A stretch of DNA of 25,173 nt from Chloroflexota bacterium (GTDB lineage Bacteria > Chloroflexota > Anaerolineae > Anaerolineales > Anaerolineaceae): contig JAKOSR010000122.1 of NCBI GenBank assembly GCA_029777225.1, positions 1 to 25,173 on the forward strand. The letters run 5' to 3'. Below are positions 7,291 to 13,360 of this stretch, one piece after another. The position numbers and the translations under genes were made by a program. The first letter of the stretch is position 1. Each line of letters opens with the position of its first letter. The notes beneath the pieces were generated by a model that saw only the letters and a program-made list of their open reading frames with translations, made no database searches and was not told the origin of the DNA.

Positions 7291-7833
7291 ATGATTGATG
7301 CGATTTTAAAACGTAGAAGCGTGCGGGAGTACCTGGACGAACCAGTCTCAGACGAGGACATCCTGCAATTACTGGAAGCAGCCCGCCTGGCTCCCTCGGG
7401 TAACAACAAGCAACCCTGGCATTTCATCGTGGTGCGCTCCCTTGAAACACGCCAGGCTTTGGCACACGCCGACCACGACCAAACTTGGATGCTGAGCGCC
7501 CCGGTGTTTATCGTATGCCTGGCAGATGCCACCACGCGCATCCAAAGCGAACGTGACCTGTACATCGACGAACAGACCTCCCGTTTTGAGGTCAAACAAG
7601 TCATCCGGGATACAGCCATCGCGATTGACCACATCCTCCTGCAGGCGGCTGAACTAGGCCTGGGGACCTGCTGGACGGGCTTCTACAGACAGGCAGACGT
7701 CCGGCCTATTCTCAACATCCCGGCTGACAAATTCGTGGTGGGCATTCTCACGGTTGGCCATCCGGCCGCGCAACCCACATCCCGCCCGCGCAAATCACTT
7801 GAAGAAATCACGCACTGGGAACGCTGGTCCTGA
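7291..7833 (+). CDS. Nitroreductase family protein
   Basis: FMN-dependent oxidoreductase of 180 residues, using NAD(P)H to reduce nitroaromatics, quinones or related substrates. The FMN phosphate-binding RRSVREY is at residues 8-14, and the second FMN contact segment APSGNNKQPWHF at 34-45; LGLGTCWTGFY in the C-terminal half is the common flavin-shielding region. ATG start with AAAGGA 8 bases upstream. Own extended -10 promoter and a strong terminator make it a single-gene unit. Native substrate unknown. Confidence 0.92.
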   Translation: MIDAILKRRSVREYLDEPVSDEDILQLLEAARLAPSGNNKQPWHFIVVRSLETRQALAHADHDQTWMLSAPVFIVCLADATTRIQSERDLYIDEQTSRFEVKQVIRDTAIAIDHILLQAAELGLGTCWTGFYRQADVRPILNIPADKFVVGILTVGHPAAQPTSRPRKSLEEITHWERWS

Positions 7834-7860
7834 TAGCCGAAATTATTAATTGACTCAGCA

Positions 7861-7894
7861 AACAAGGCCGGGTTTCCATCCGGCCTTGTTTTTT
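7861..7894 (+). terminator. Intrinsic terminator after nitroreductase
   Basis: Arms AACAAGGCCGG (7861-7871) and CCGGCCTTGTT (7880-7890), loop of 8, then a T run to 7894. Its opposite-strand A-rich flank is weaker, but it may also end the convergent adenylyltransferase transcript. Confidence 0.92.
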
Positions 7895-7917
7895 AAGCGG
7901 GGAGAAGACCAGCCAGC

Positions 7918-8781
7918 TTAATCCACCCCCAACCGGTATTGTGCGTAGATTATTTGTACGTAAGCGCTGACTTTCCCGTCATAGGGCGGGTAATCGAAAC
8001 CCAATGCTTCCGCAACCCGCTTGGCAGAAAGGCGGAAAAGCGCCTGGGCCGCGAATAACGCCTGCCAAACATTACCGGCCGTGTCCAGCCGATAAGTTCG
8101 CATTAACAGGGACCATTCTTCAGGGCTCAAATAAGGCTTGAGGTACTTGTATTGCTTGCCCAGGGAGCGCTTAAAACCAACCTCGCAGCCCACCTTCCAC
8201 CCCAACATGGTCAACAATTCCACCCGCACGCAGCGCTCAAGATGCCAGGCAGCATACAGGATTTCATCGCGGGCCAGGCCCTTGGCGACATACGGGTTGA
8301 CCCACCAAAACTCGTTGCTGCAGTCATCGTATGCCTTGGCATCCGGGGGTTGAATCCAATAATCCCGGTCGGTCGGGACCGGCAAGTCTCCCACCAGGCC
8401 GTCCTTGTCCAGCAGGATGACCATCATCCGGTCGCTGGCAAGGTACCCGGGCAACGTTTCCACTGGGCTAATGCTAAGGTCTATGCGGTTCCCGTCCTCG
8501 AATAGCATCAGGTAAACCAGTTCATTTTCCGAGCCCGGCTCAGGGTGACGCATCGCGTTGGGTTTTTGCGTGATGACCCGTGGACCAAAATAATCCAGCC
8601 AGGTCTCGCTCGACCGGAATGAATCCAAGTCCCTTACCAGGAATGTGATGTCATAATCCTGGAAGTTGTCTCTGGGGGCGTTGGGGTTCGCCCTTGAGCC
8701 GACCAAACCCACCACGCGCACGCGGGGGTCCCGGCGCGCGTAATCCAAGATCAGGTCGTACATCGCCTTCTCAGTGCGCAT
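7918..8781 (-). CDS. AadK-like aminoglycoside 6-adenylyltransferase family
   Basis: Nucleotidyltransferase of 287 residues resembling ANT(6)/AadK, which adenylates streptomycin. The nucleotidyltransferase signature LVGSRAN (GSR at 28-30) is followed by the metal-binding DYD (Asp42, Asp44) and the third acidic residue Asp101 in NRIDLSI. The C-terminal half contains the family's EFWWVNPYVAKGLARDEILYA and HLERCVRVELLTMLGWKVG helices. ATG at 8781 lies 16 bases after the VOC stop, with AGGGA about 9 bases upstream; last gene of a three-gene - strand unit. Chromosomal AadK homologues are common in environmental bacteria, so actual resistance is unproven. Confidence 0.9.
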   Translation of the reverse strand: MRTEKAMYDLILDYARRDPRVRVVGLVGSRANPNAPRDNFQDYDITFLVRDLDSFRSSETWLDYFGPRVITQKPNAMRHPEPGSENELVYLMLFEDGNRIDLSISPVETLPGYLASDRMMVILLDKDGLVGDLPVPTDRDYWIQPPDAKAYDDCSNEFWWVNPYVAKGLARDEILYAAWHLERCVRVELLTMLGWKVGCEVGFKRSLGKQYKYLKPYLSPEEWSLLMRTYRLDTAGNVWQALFAAQALFRLSAKRVAEALGFDYPPYDGKVSAYVQIIYAQYRLGVD

Positions 8782-8797
8782 GCGGCCATCCCTAGCT

Positions 8798-9181
8798 TCA
8801 GGCCACCAGCTCCAGGCTGTTGCCTTCGGGGTCTGTCAAACTGACCTCGTAATAGCCATCGCCGGTTACCCGTGGGCCGCTCAAAACGGGGCATCCCGCT
8901 GCTGATAATTGCGCGCTGAGAGCGTCCACTTTTTCCCGGCTGCCCACCCGGAACGCGAGGTGCCCATACCCCGCGCGACGCGGTTCTGGTTTGGAGGGTG
9001 CCACATCGGGCCAATGCATCAACTCCAGCCGGGCCCCATCCTCAAAGCTGAGAAAGTAAGTTCGCAGGCCCGTCCGCGGATTGTGATATTGGCTGTTAGC
9101 TTTGGCCGCGAAGTGCCGCATGTAAAATTCTTTCATGCCTTCAAGGTCATGAACGTAGAGCGCGATATGGCTTATCTGCAT
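8798..9181 (-). CDS. VOC superfamily (glyoxalase-like) protein
   Basis: Vicinal oxygen chelate protein of 127 residues, made of two beta-alpha-beta-beta-beta modules. Likely metal ligands: His5 (ISHIALYV), Glu53 (ARLELMHW), His74 (YGHLAFRVG) and Glu124 (NSLELVA). DPEGNSLELV is the usual C-terminal end. The start at 9181 is chosen because the family begins with this strand; a longer frame to 9322 only overlaps the flavodoxin gene. Upstream GAAGAAG is a weak ribosome site. Glyoxalase I, fosfomycin or bleomycin binding, and dioxygenase roles cannot be told apart. Confidence 0.88.
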   Translation of the reverse strand: MQISHIALYVHDLEGMKEFYMRHFAAKANSQYHNPRTGLRTYFLSFEDGARLELMHWPDVAPSKPEPRRAGYGHLAFRVGSREKVDALSAQLSAAGCPVLSGPRVTGDGYYEVSLTDPEGNSLELVA

Positions 9182-9212
9182 GGTTGCTTCTTCTTGTAAA
9201 ACCGCCAGGCGA

Positions 9213-9740
9213 TTAGCCCAATCCCCTGACGTAATCCACCAGCGGCTGGATATTGGCCTGGTTGCTGTTATCAAACCCATTTTCCGCCTTTTGCCGTGCC
9301 TCCTCCGCCTGGGTGGAGTCAAGTTGTTTGGCCTGGGCGGCCGCGATTTGCTTCATCATCAAGCGCATCAAGCCATGCATGGCTTGCAGGTTGATTCCGC
9401 TTTCACAGTAGAAGAAGGGGATGCCCTTCATTAAGGGGTTTCGCTCGGCAAAATCCTGGTATTGTTTCACCATCGGATCGCCCATGGGTGCAGCTCCGGT
9501 GGCGAAGACGACAAGCTGGCGTCCAGCTTGCCCGGCTGCCAGCCGCAGAAAACGATTAAGGTTCTGCAATCTGCTCGCGTGAATTGGGCCGCCAAAAATG
9601 ACGGTCGCAAACTCCGCCAGCCGGGAACGGGTGGCTTGTTTGAGGGGGATGGCTTCACAATCCAGCGCCGCAGCAATCCATTCCGCGTATTTTTTTGTCA
9701 AACCGGTGTTTGACTTATATACAACGATTTTGTTTCCCAT
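9213..9740 (-). CDS. Flavodoxin-domain protein
   Basis: FMN-binding electron carrier or flavodoxin-fold oxidoreductase of 175 residues (HemG/flavodoxin_5-like). The FMN phosphate loop SNTGLT is at residues 10-15, the isoalloxazine loop FGGPIHASRL at 49-58, and FATGAAP at 79-85. The C-terminus carries an extra helical, Gln/Ala/Lys-rich stretch (about residues 120-155), longer than in simple flavodoxins. ATG at 9740 with AGGAAAGTGAG upstream; a CATAAT -10 sits at 9780-9775 on the minus strand. First gene of a unit continuing to the VOC protein (31 bases) and the AadK-like gene. Partner unknown. Confidence 0.87.
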   Translation of the reverse strand: MGNKIVVYKSNTGLTKKYAEWIAAALDCEAIPLKQATRSRLAEFATVIFGGPIHASRLQNLNRFLRLAAGQAGRQLVVFATGAAPMGDPMVKQYQDFAERNPLMKGIPFFYCESGINLQAMHGLMRLMMKQIAAAQAKQLDSTQAEEARQKAENGFDNSNQANIQPLVDYVRGLG

Positions 9741-9879
9741 TTTTTCTCACTTTCCTGGATTAAAGACGTTATATATTATGCCACACCACGCTGGGAAATC
9801 CGTGGATATCCTCGCCGCTGGCCGAAAAAGAGCGGACTCCGCCGCAAACAACCCGGGCAGGTTCTAAGGTAAAATGAAA

Positions 9880-9897
9880 TCACACGTAAGTATGTGA
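9880..9897 (+). repeat. Interrupted palindrome, possible operator
   Basis: TCACA (9880-9884) and TGTGA (9893-9897) separated by 8 bases, placed a few bases after a -10-like TAAAAT (9870-9875) and ahead of the cytidylate-kinase-like gene. It could be a repressor site; length is short enough to be chance. Confidence 0.25.
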
Positions 9898-9939
9898 CCA
9901 GCTGTTCAAGAACCAATCCCAAATTCCCAGGAGGTCCAA

Positions 9940-10566
9940 ATGGCAGTCATCACAATTTCCAGGCAGTCCGGCAGTGGCGGTAACGAGGTCGCGCGAATTC
10001 TTTGCGAGAGGCTTGGGTACCATTTGTTCGACAAGAGTCTGATGTCCCAACTGGCTGAGCAGGTGAACGCGGAACCGAACATCAACGATGAAATCCCGGA
10101 GCAAACGAACAAAACCAGCGTCTTCCTGGAGCGGCTGCTCAATCCCCTGCATGGACTTTCAAGCGAGAGCCACGAACCGCGCAAGGAGATTAGTGAAAAC
10201 CAGTCCCTTACTCTCACTCAAATCCATGACCTGGTGATGGCTGCCTACAAGCTTGACAATGTCGTGATTATCGGCAGGGGCAGCCAAATCGTGCTGGCCG
10301 GTCAGCCGGGCACCTTGCACGTCCGCGTTATCGCGCCCCTGGAAGCACGGGTGAGAACCTGGCAGGCGAGGGAGAACTTATCCTCCAAGGACGCGCAAAA
10401 AATAGCGCTTGAGAGGGACAAAGCCCATGAGGACTTTGTGAAGAGTTTTTTTGATGCTGATATTCGCGATGCTTCCCATTACGACCTTGTGATAAACACC
10501 TCGCGGATTACGCCCGCAGCCGCCGCTGAAATCATTATCCAGGCGCTAAAGGGAATCCCTGCTTAG
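9940..10566 (+). CDS. Cytidylate kinase-like family protein
   Basis: P-loop nucleoside-monophosphate kinase relative of 208 residues (Cytidylate_kin2 type). It opens with AVITISRQSGSGGNEVA, where the phosphate-binding loop GSGGNE lacks the classic GK[ST] lysine, a feature usual for this subfamily. GYHLFDKSL (26-34) corresponds to the acceptor nucleotide region, and VIIGRGSQIVLAG, then HVRVIAPLEARVRTW, follow as core strands and LID arginines. Perfect AGGAGG at 9929-9934 precedes the ATG. True substrate is unknown; it is not the housekeeping cmk. A TAGGC/GCCTA stem overlaps its stop, without a T run. Confidence 0.85.
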   Translation: MAVITISRQSGSGGNEVARILCERLGYHLFDKSLMSQLAEQVNAEPNINDEIPEQTNKTSVFLERLLNPLHGLSSESHEPRKEISENQSLTLTQIHDLVMAAYKLDNVVIIGRGSQIVLAGQPGTLHVRVIAPLEARVRTWQARENLSSKDAQKIALERDKAHEDFVKSFFDADIRDASHYDLVINTSRITPAAAAEIIIQALKGIPA

Positions 10567-10624
10567 GCGGATTAGCCTAGGGGGGGGTGTCAAACAACCA
10601 ATATGTCTCCTTTTATTAACAGGG

Positions 10625-10646
10625 GGTTAAATCGCGGTTAAATCGC
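10625..10646 (+). repeat. Perfect 11-bp tandem repeat upstream of CaCA gene
   Basis: GGTTAAATCGC occurs twice head to tail (10625-10635, 10636-10646), immediately upstream of the -35 region of the antiporter promoter. Spacing of one helical turn suggests a two-site activator or repressor operator. Confidence 0.55.
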
Positions 10647-10647
10647 T

Positions 10648-10674
10648 CTGACCACCCAAGATTGAGGCTATAAT
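10648..10674 (+). promoter_or_regulatory. Promoter of the CaCA antiporter
   Basis: CTGACC (10648-10653, four of six matches to consensus), 15-base spacer, TATAAT (10669-10674). Leader to the ATG is about 32 bases and holds GAGGAG. Confidence 0.6.
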
Positions 10675-10712
10675 CCTCCAGTTATTTTTAACGTATCACA
10701 GAGGAGCAAGGT

Positions 10713-11738
10713 ATGGAAAACTGGGCTCTGTTCCCGGTCATTTTGGTTGGATTATTTTTCATCGCCGTATTGGTGCTGGCGGCCAATTTATCGGTCACGA
10801 AGCTGGTGGGCATTGCGGCATACTTTAATCTTTCCAGCACCTTCATGGGTATGACCGTTGTTTCACTGGCCACCTCCATCCCGGAAATTACCTCCCACCT
10901 TACGGCGTCATTTAACATTCTTGCTGGAAAATTGGATTTCCAAATTGGTTCCGCCATCGTGCTGGGTTCCAATATTGGCTCAGATGTTGTGCAACAAACG
11001 TTCATTCTTGGCCTGGTTGTCCTCCTCTCAGGGGGCTTGTACTTTCGCAGGTATTTCCTGTGGAAAAGCATGGTGCCGATGATTAGCTCCACCGTCATGT
11101 GCATCCTGCTTGGTTTGGACGGCACCTATTCCCGGTTGGATGGCTTCATCCTGTTTGGCAGTTTTGTTCTGTACAGTTTGTACCTCTACTTTGATGAACG
11201 GAAGTTTTATAAAGCTGAAGACAACATCCCGGTATCCGAGGAAATATCGGATAGCATTCCCACCACCCGCAAGCAGGTGCTGATTGATAGCGGCATCGCC
11301 GTACTGTTGATGGCTGTAACGGTTTTCGCCGCTTCCAACGTGCTCAGCATCACGGAAATTGTTGTCAACCGCACCAATATCAGCGGCTCACTCATCGGTG
11401 TCATCACGCTTGGGCTGGCCTCCGCCCTGCCCGAACTGACCACCGCCCTGGCAGGGGTGCGACAGAAGGAATATGGCATTTCACTGGGTACCCTGGTGGG
11501 CAGCAACATTACCAATCCCTTGGTGGGGATTGGAGCTGGAGCGTTAATCTCCCGGTACGCGGTACCCAGGCCACTCGTGCTTTGGGATTTACCCTGGGAA
11601 ACCCTCACTGGATTGTTGCTTTGGGTGATTTTGCTGCTCAAAAAAGGCAAGTTGGGCAAATACGAGGCCTTCTACCTGATGATGATGTATTTTGTCTTCA
11701 TCATCTTACGTGCCGTGTTGTTCAAGGCCGATTTCTAG
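10713..11738 (+). CDS. CaCA family sodium/calcium-type antiporter
   Basis: Integral membrane cation antiporter of 341 residues with about ten hydrophobic helices in two inverted halves. Alpha-1 repeat: MTVVSLATSIPEITSHL (residues 47-63) and GSAIVLGSNIGSDVV (79-93). Alpha-2: GVITLGLASALPELTTAL (229-246) and GTLVGSNITNPLVG (259-272). Glu58 and Glu241, with Asn87 and Asn265, match the ion-coordinating positions of the family. A hydrophilic loop at about 160-190 separates the halves. ATG with GAGGAG upstream; own promoter and an 11-bp tandem repeat operator candidate. Substrate could be Ca2+/Na+, Ca2+/H+ or K+. Confidence 0.93.
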   Translation: MENWALFPVILVGLFFIAVLVLAANLSVTKLVGIAAYFNLSSTFMGMTVVSLATSIPEITSHLTASFNILAGKLDFQIGSAIVLGSNIGSDVVQQTFILGLVVLLSGGLYFRRYFLWKSMVPMISSTVMCILLGLDGTYSRLDGFILFGSFVLYSLYLYFDERKFYKAEDNIPVSEEISDSIPTTRKQVLIDSGIAVLLMAVTVFAASNVLSITEIVVNRTNISGSLIGVITLGLASALPELTTALAGVRQKEYGISLGTLVGSNITNPLVGIGAGALISRYAVPRPLVLWDLPWETLTGLLLWVILLLKKGKLGKYEAFYLMMMYFVFIILRAVLFKADF

Positions 11739-11801
11739 GCATTCCTCAAACACATATTCTTTTCAGACAAAGGTTAAGCATCTTCCGGAAGGTAGCACGT
11801 C

Positions 11802-12045
11802 CCGCTGGGACGTGACTGAACGCGTCCCCACAGTGGGGGATTCGGAACCTCATCCTGATGCATTAAATGAAAAATAACCCTGCTGGGACGCGACTGAAAC
11901 CGTCCCCATAGTGGGGGACCCGGAACCTCATCCTGATGCAATAAATGAAAAATGACCCTGCTGGGACGCGACTGAACGCGCCCCCATAGTGGGGGATCCG
12001 GAACCTCATCCTGATGCATTAAATGAAAAATGACCCTGCTGGGAC
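11802..12045. repeat. 78-bp tandem repeat array ending in tRNA-Lys
   Basis: Three 78-bp units start at 11804, 11882 and 11960 (same anchor GCTGGGAC), and a fourth anchor at 12038 lies inside tRNA-Lys. Hand-counted identities: units 1/3 and 2/3 73 of 78, units 1/2 70 of 78. Each unit starts with a copy of the tRNA 3' end (18 of 19 bases matching tRNA-Lys at 12031-12049 for unit 3), then a hairpin GGGACGYG/CGYGTCCC, then CCCCAYAGTGGGG. At unit 1 an additional CACGTCCC-GCT-GGGACGTG stem forms. Because 78 is a multiple of three, the minus strand stays open for 81 codons, but this is a by-product. Confidence 0.93.
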
Positions 12046-12103
12046 TCGAACCCAGAACCTAACGCTTAAGAGGCGCTTGCTCTGCCAATTGAGCTACAGG
12101 GCC
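12031..12103 (-). tRNA. tRNA-Lys (anticodon CUU)
   Basis: Seventy-three bases on the minus strand. Acceptor GGCCCTG pairs with CAGGGTC (one G-U), D arm GCTC/GAGC, anticodon stem AGCGC/GCGTT around loop CTCTTAA giving CUU, T arm CTGGG-TTCGAGT-CCCAG, discriminator A. CCA is not encoded. A TATAAT lies 12 bases upstream (12120-12115 minus). Its 3' end flows straight into the 78-bp repeat array. Confidence 0.97.
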
Positions 12104-12114
12104 ATGTGTGCAGA

Positions 12115-12120
12115 ATTATA
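12115..12120 (-). promoter_or_regulatory. -10 box of tRNA-Lys
   Basis: TATAAT on the minus strand, 11 bases before the mature tRNA 5' end. The -35 position falls in the T run of the preceding terminator and is poor. Confidence 0.5.
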
Positions 12121-12134
12121 GCACGCGTTCCGAT

Positions 12135-12159
12135 AAAAAATCTCTGGGGCACCAGAGAT
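12135..12159 (-). terminator. Intrinsic terminator of tRNA-Asn
   Basis: On the minus strand ATCTCTGG, loop TGCC, CCAGAGAT, then six T. It separates tRNA-Asn from tRNA-Lys so the two are transcribed independently. Confidence 0.88.
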
Positions 12160-12172
12160 CTTTAGGAACCAG

Positions 12173-12245
12173 CTCCCCGGCGAGGACTCGAACCTCGAAC
12201 CTAGCGGTTAACAGCCGCCCGCTCTGCCGATTGAGCTACCAGGGA
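12173..12245 (-). tRNA. tRNA-Asn (anticodon GUU)
   Basis: Seventy-three bases on the minus strand. Acceptor TCCCTGG pairs with CCGGGGA, D arm GCTC/GAGC, anticodon stem GGCGG/CCGCT around CTGTTAA giving GUU, T arm CGAGG-TTCGAGT-CCTCG, discriminator G as usual for Asn. CCA is not encoded. Confidence 0.97.
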
Positions 12246-12257
12246 AGGCAAAGCCCA

Positions 12258-12286
12258 ATTATACGGAAAAGCAGCGGGAGTGTCAA
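12258..12286 (-). promoter_or_regulatory. Promoter of tRNA-Asn
   Basis: Minus-strand TTGACA (12286-12281), 17-base spacer, TATAAT (12263-12258): full consensus. Start expected about 5-6 bases before the mature 5' end. Confidence 0.9.
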
Positions 12287-12560
12287 GCATGAGGGAGGAG
12301 ATCAAGAGGGTTCCAAAAGCTTAAAACGGATATCTGTTCTCCGAACATAAATGAGCGAGCCGGGGTGTTGATGTCACCTTGAGTCATGAACAGCTAGAAA
12401 AAAAATCGGTTTGAGTTAAGGACGTGTTGGCTCTGTTGATGTCGCAAGTCCTCGTTTTTAAAGGCTGCAGGAACTTTTGGGGTGCGGGCAGTACAGATCG
12501 AAATCGACCCATATGTGTGGGGAGGGAGACACAGCCTTGTTCTTCGGGAATCTGATCGGT
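12287..12560. other. Gene-free stretch
   Basis: About 270 bases with no convincing frame, ribosome site or promoter on either strand. The phrase GTTGATGTC occurs twice (near 12366 and 12434). I recognise no RNA family here. Confidence 0.4.
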
Positions 12561-12593
12561 ATCAAAAACGCGCCATATTGGCGCGTTTTTGAT
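12561..12593 (-). terminator. Bidirectional terminator hairpin
   Basis: Perfect 14-base arms (12561-12574 and 12580-12593), loop ATATT, with A5 and T5 built into the stem. It lies 12 bases past the stop of the secreted Gln/Gly-rich protein gene on the minus strand. Confidence 0.88.
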
Positions 12594-12605
12594 TCTAAAT
12601 TGAAG

Positions 12606-13085
12606 TTAATTCCCATTGGGAGAGTTGGGACACGTGCCGTCGCAAACACCTTGATTGCCGCAGGAACCATCACGCAGCTGCTGGCCCTGTCCACCAGCAC
12701 CCTGGCCCGCGCCCTGTCCTTGTCCAAACTGTTGCCCTTGCGCTCCCTGCATTCCAAAGCCATTCCCCATGCGCTGTTGGTTTTCATTTTGAACACAAAC
12801 GCCATCATTCAAGCACAGGCCTTCACCGTACCCATATTGACCACCAGCGCCGCTGCCATCCATGAGCCGTTGGCGAACCGCAAGCCTCTGCCCGGTATTT
12901 CGCGCACTGTCGCGACCATAGCCAAACCCAAGACTTTGGCGGCTTACCACTGGTTCAGGAAGCGTTTCAATCGTGGTCTCCGTGGCGGGGGTGCCCTCCT
13001 GAGCCCATACGGTAGAGGCAACACCCAAAACAAGCACGGTCACGATAACCATTGAAACAACCATCAACCATCGATTTTTCTTCAT
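12606..13085 (-). CDS. Secreted Gln/Gly-rich protein with Cys motifs
   Basis: Protein of 159 residues, family not recognised. Residues 1-28 form a Sec signal peptide: MKKNR, a long hydrophobic core, and cleavage predicted after VWA-28 before QEG. The mature part has a Thr/Glu-rich start, a Gly/Tyr region, five cysteines (91, 97, 142, 148, 152) in two related motifs GLCLNDGVC and GSCGNQGVCDGTC, and between them a low-complexity stretch of Gln and Gly (about 113-136). The start at 13085 has AAGGAG upstream, better than the 17-residue longer frame. The paired Cys motifs suggest metal binding or disulphides outside the membrane. It lies downstream of the MsrP-like gene on the same strand, 275 bases away, probably with its own promoter. 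Confidence 0.78.
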   Translation of the reverse strand: MKKNRWLMVVSMVIVTVLVLGVASTVWAQEGTPATETTIETLPEPVVSRQSLGFGYGRDSARNTGQRLAVRQRLMDGSGAGGQYGYGEGLCLNDGVCVQNENQQRMGNGFGMQGAQGQQFGQGQGAGQGAGGQGQQLRDGSCGNQGVCDGTCPNSPNGN

Positions 13086-13110
13086 GCTAAACTCCTTCGT
13101 TTCTCTAAGC

Positions 13111-13124
13111 GTAGCCCTGGCTAC
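13111..13124 (-). other. Small hairpin in leader of the secreted protein
   Basis: GTAGCC and GGCTAC arms with a 2-base centre, about 25 bases before the start codon and just ahead of the Shine-Dalgarno. Could stabilise the mRNA 5' end; no stronger claim is possible. Confidence 0.3.
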
Positions 13125-13360
13125 TTTGATATGCAAAGGATAAGACTGAGTTGTTTAGAACAGGTATAGAGGGAATTAAGATTTGATATATTCTGGTTAC
13201 TTTGGGGCGCTCTTCGTGTTTCAGCGGACAAGTATTGCCATAAGTCCCCCCGAAAGCATGCTCAGTAAGAAGTTGCTGGGCCAAGGAGCGCTCAGCAGAT
13301 AGTTAAAGCGTTTCGAGGCGAGCCACTCGCTCGTGCCAAAACAGGAACGCGCCCGGCAGG

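Noticed and set aside
9880..9897. CRP-type site reading of TCACA-N8-TGTGA
   Set aside because: The half-sites are in the opposite order and spacing from the TGTGA-N6-TCACA consensus; kept only as a generic palindrome.
11774..12019. An 81-codon open frame on the minus strand with a 26-residue internal repeat
   Set aside because: It is produced by the 78-bp DNA repeat, whose length is a multiple of three. No ribosome site, and part of the unit is tRNA sequence, so the DNA repeat explains it.
11802..12045. CRISPR array
   Set aside because: Units are fully repeated over 78 bp with no variable spacers and no cas genes nearby.
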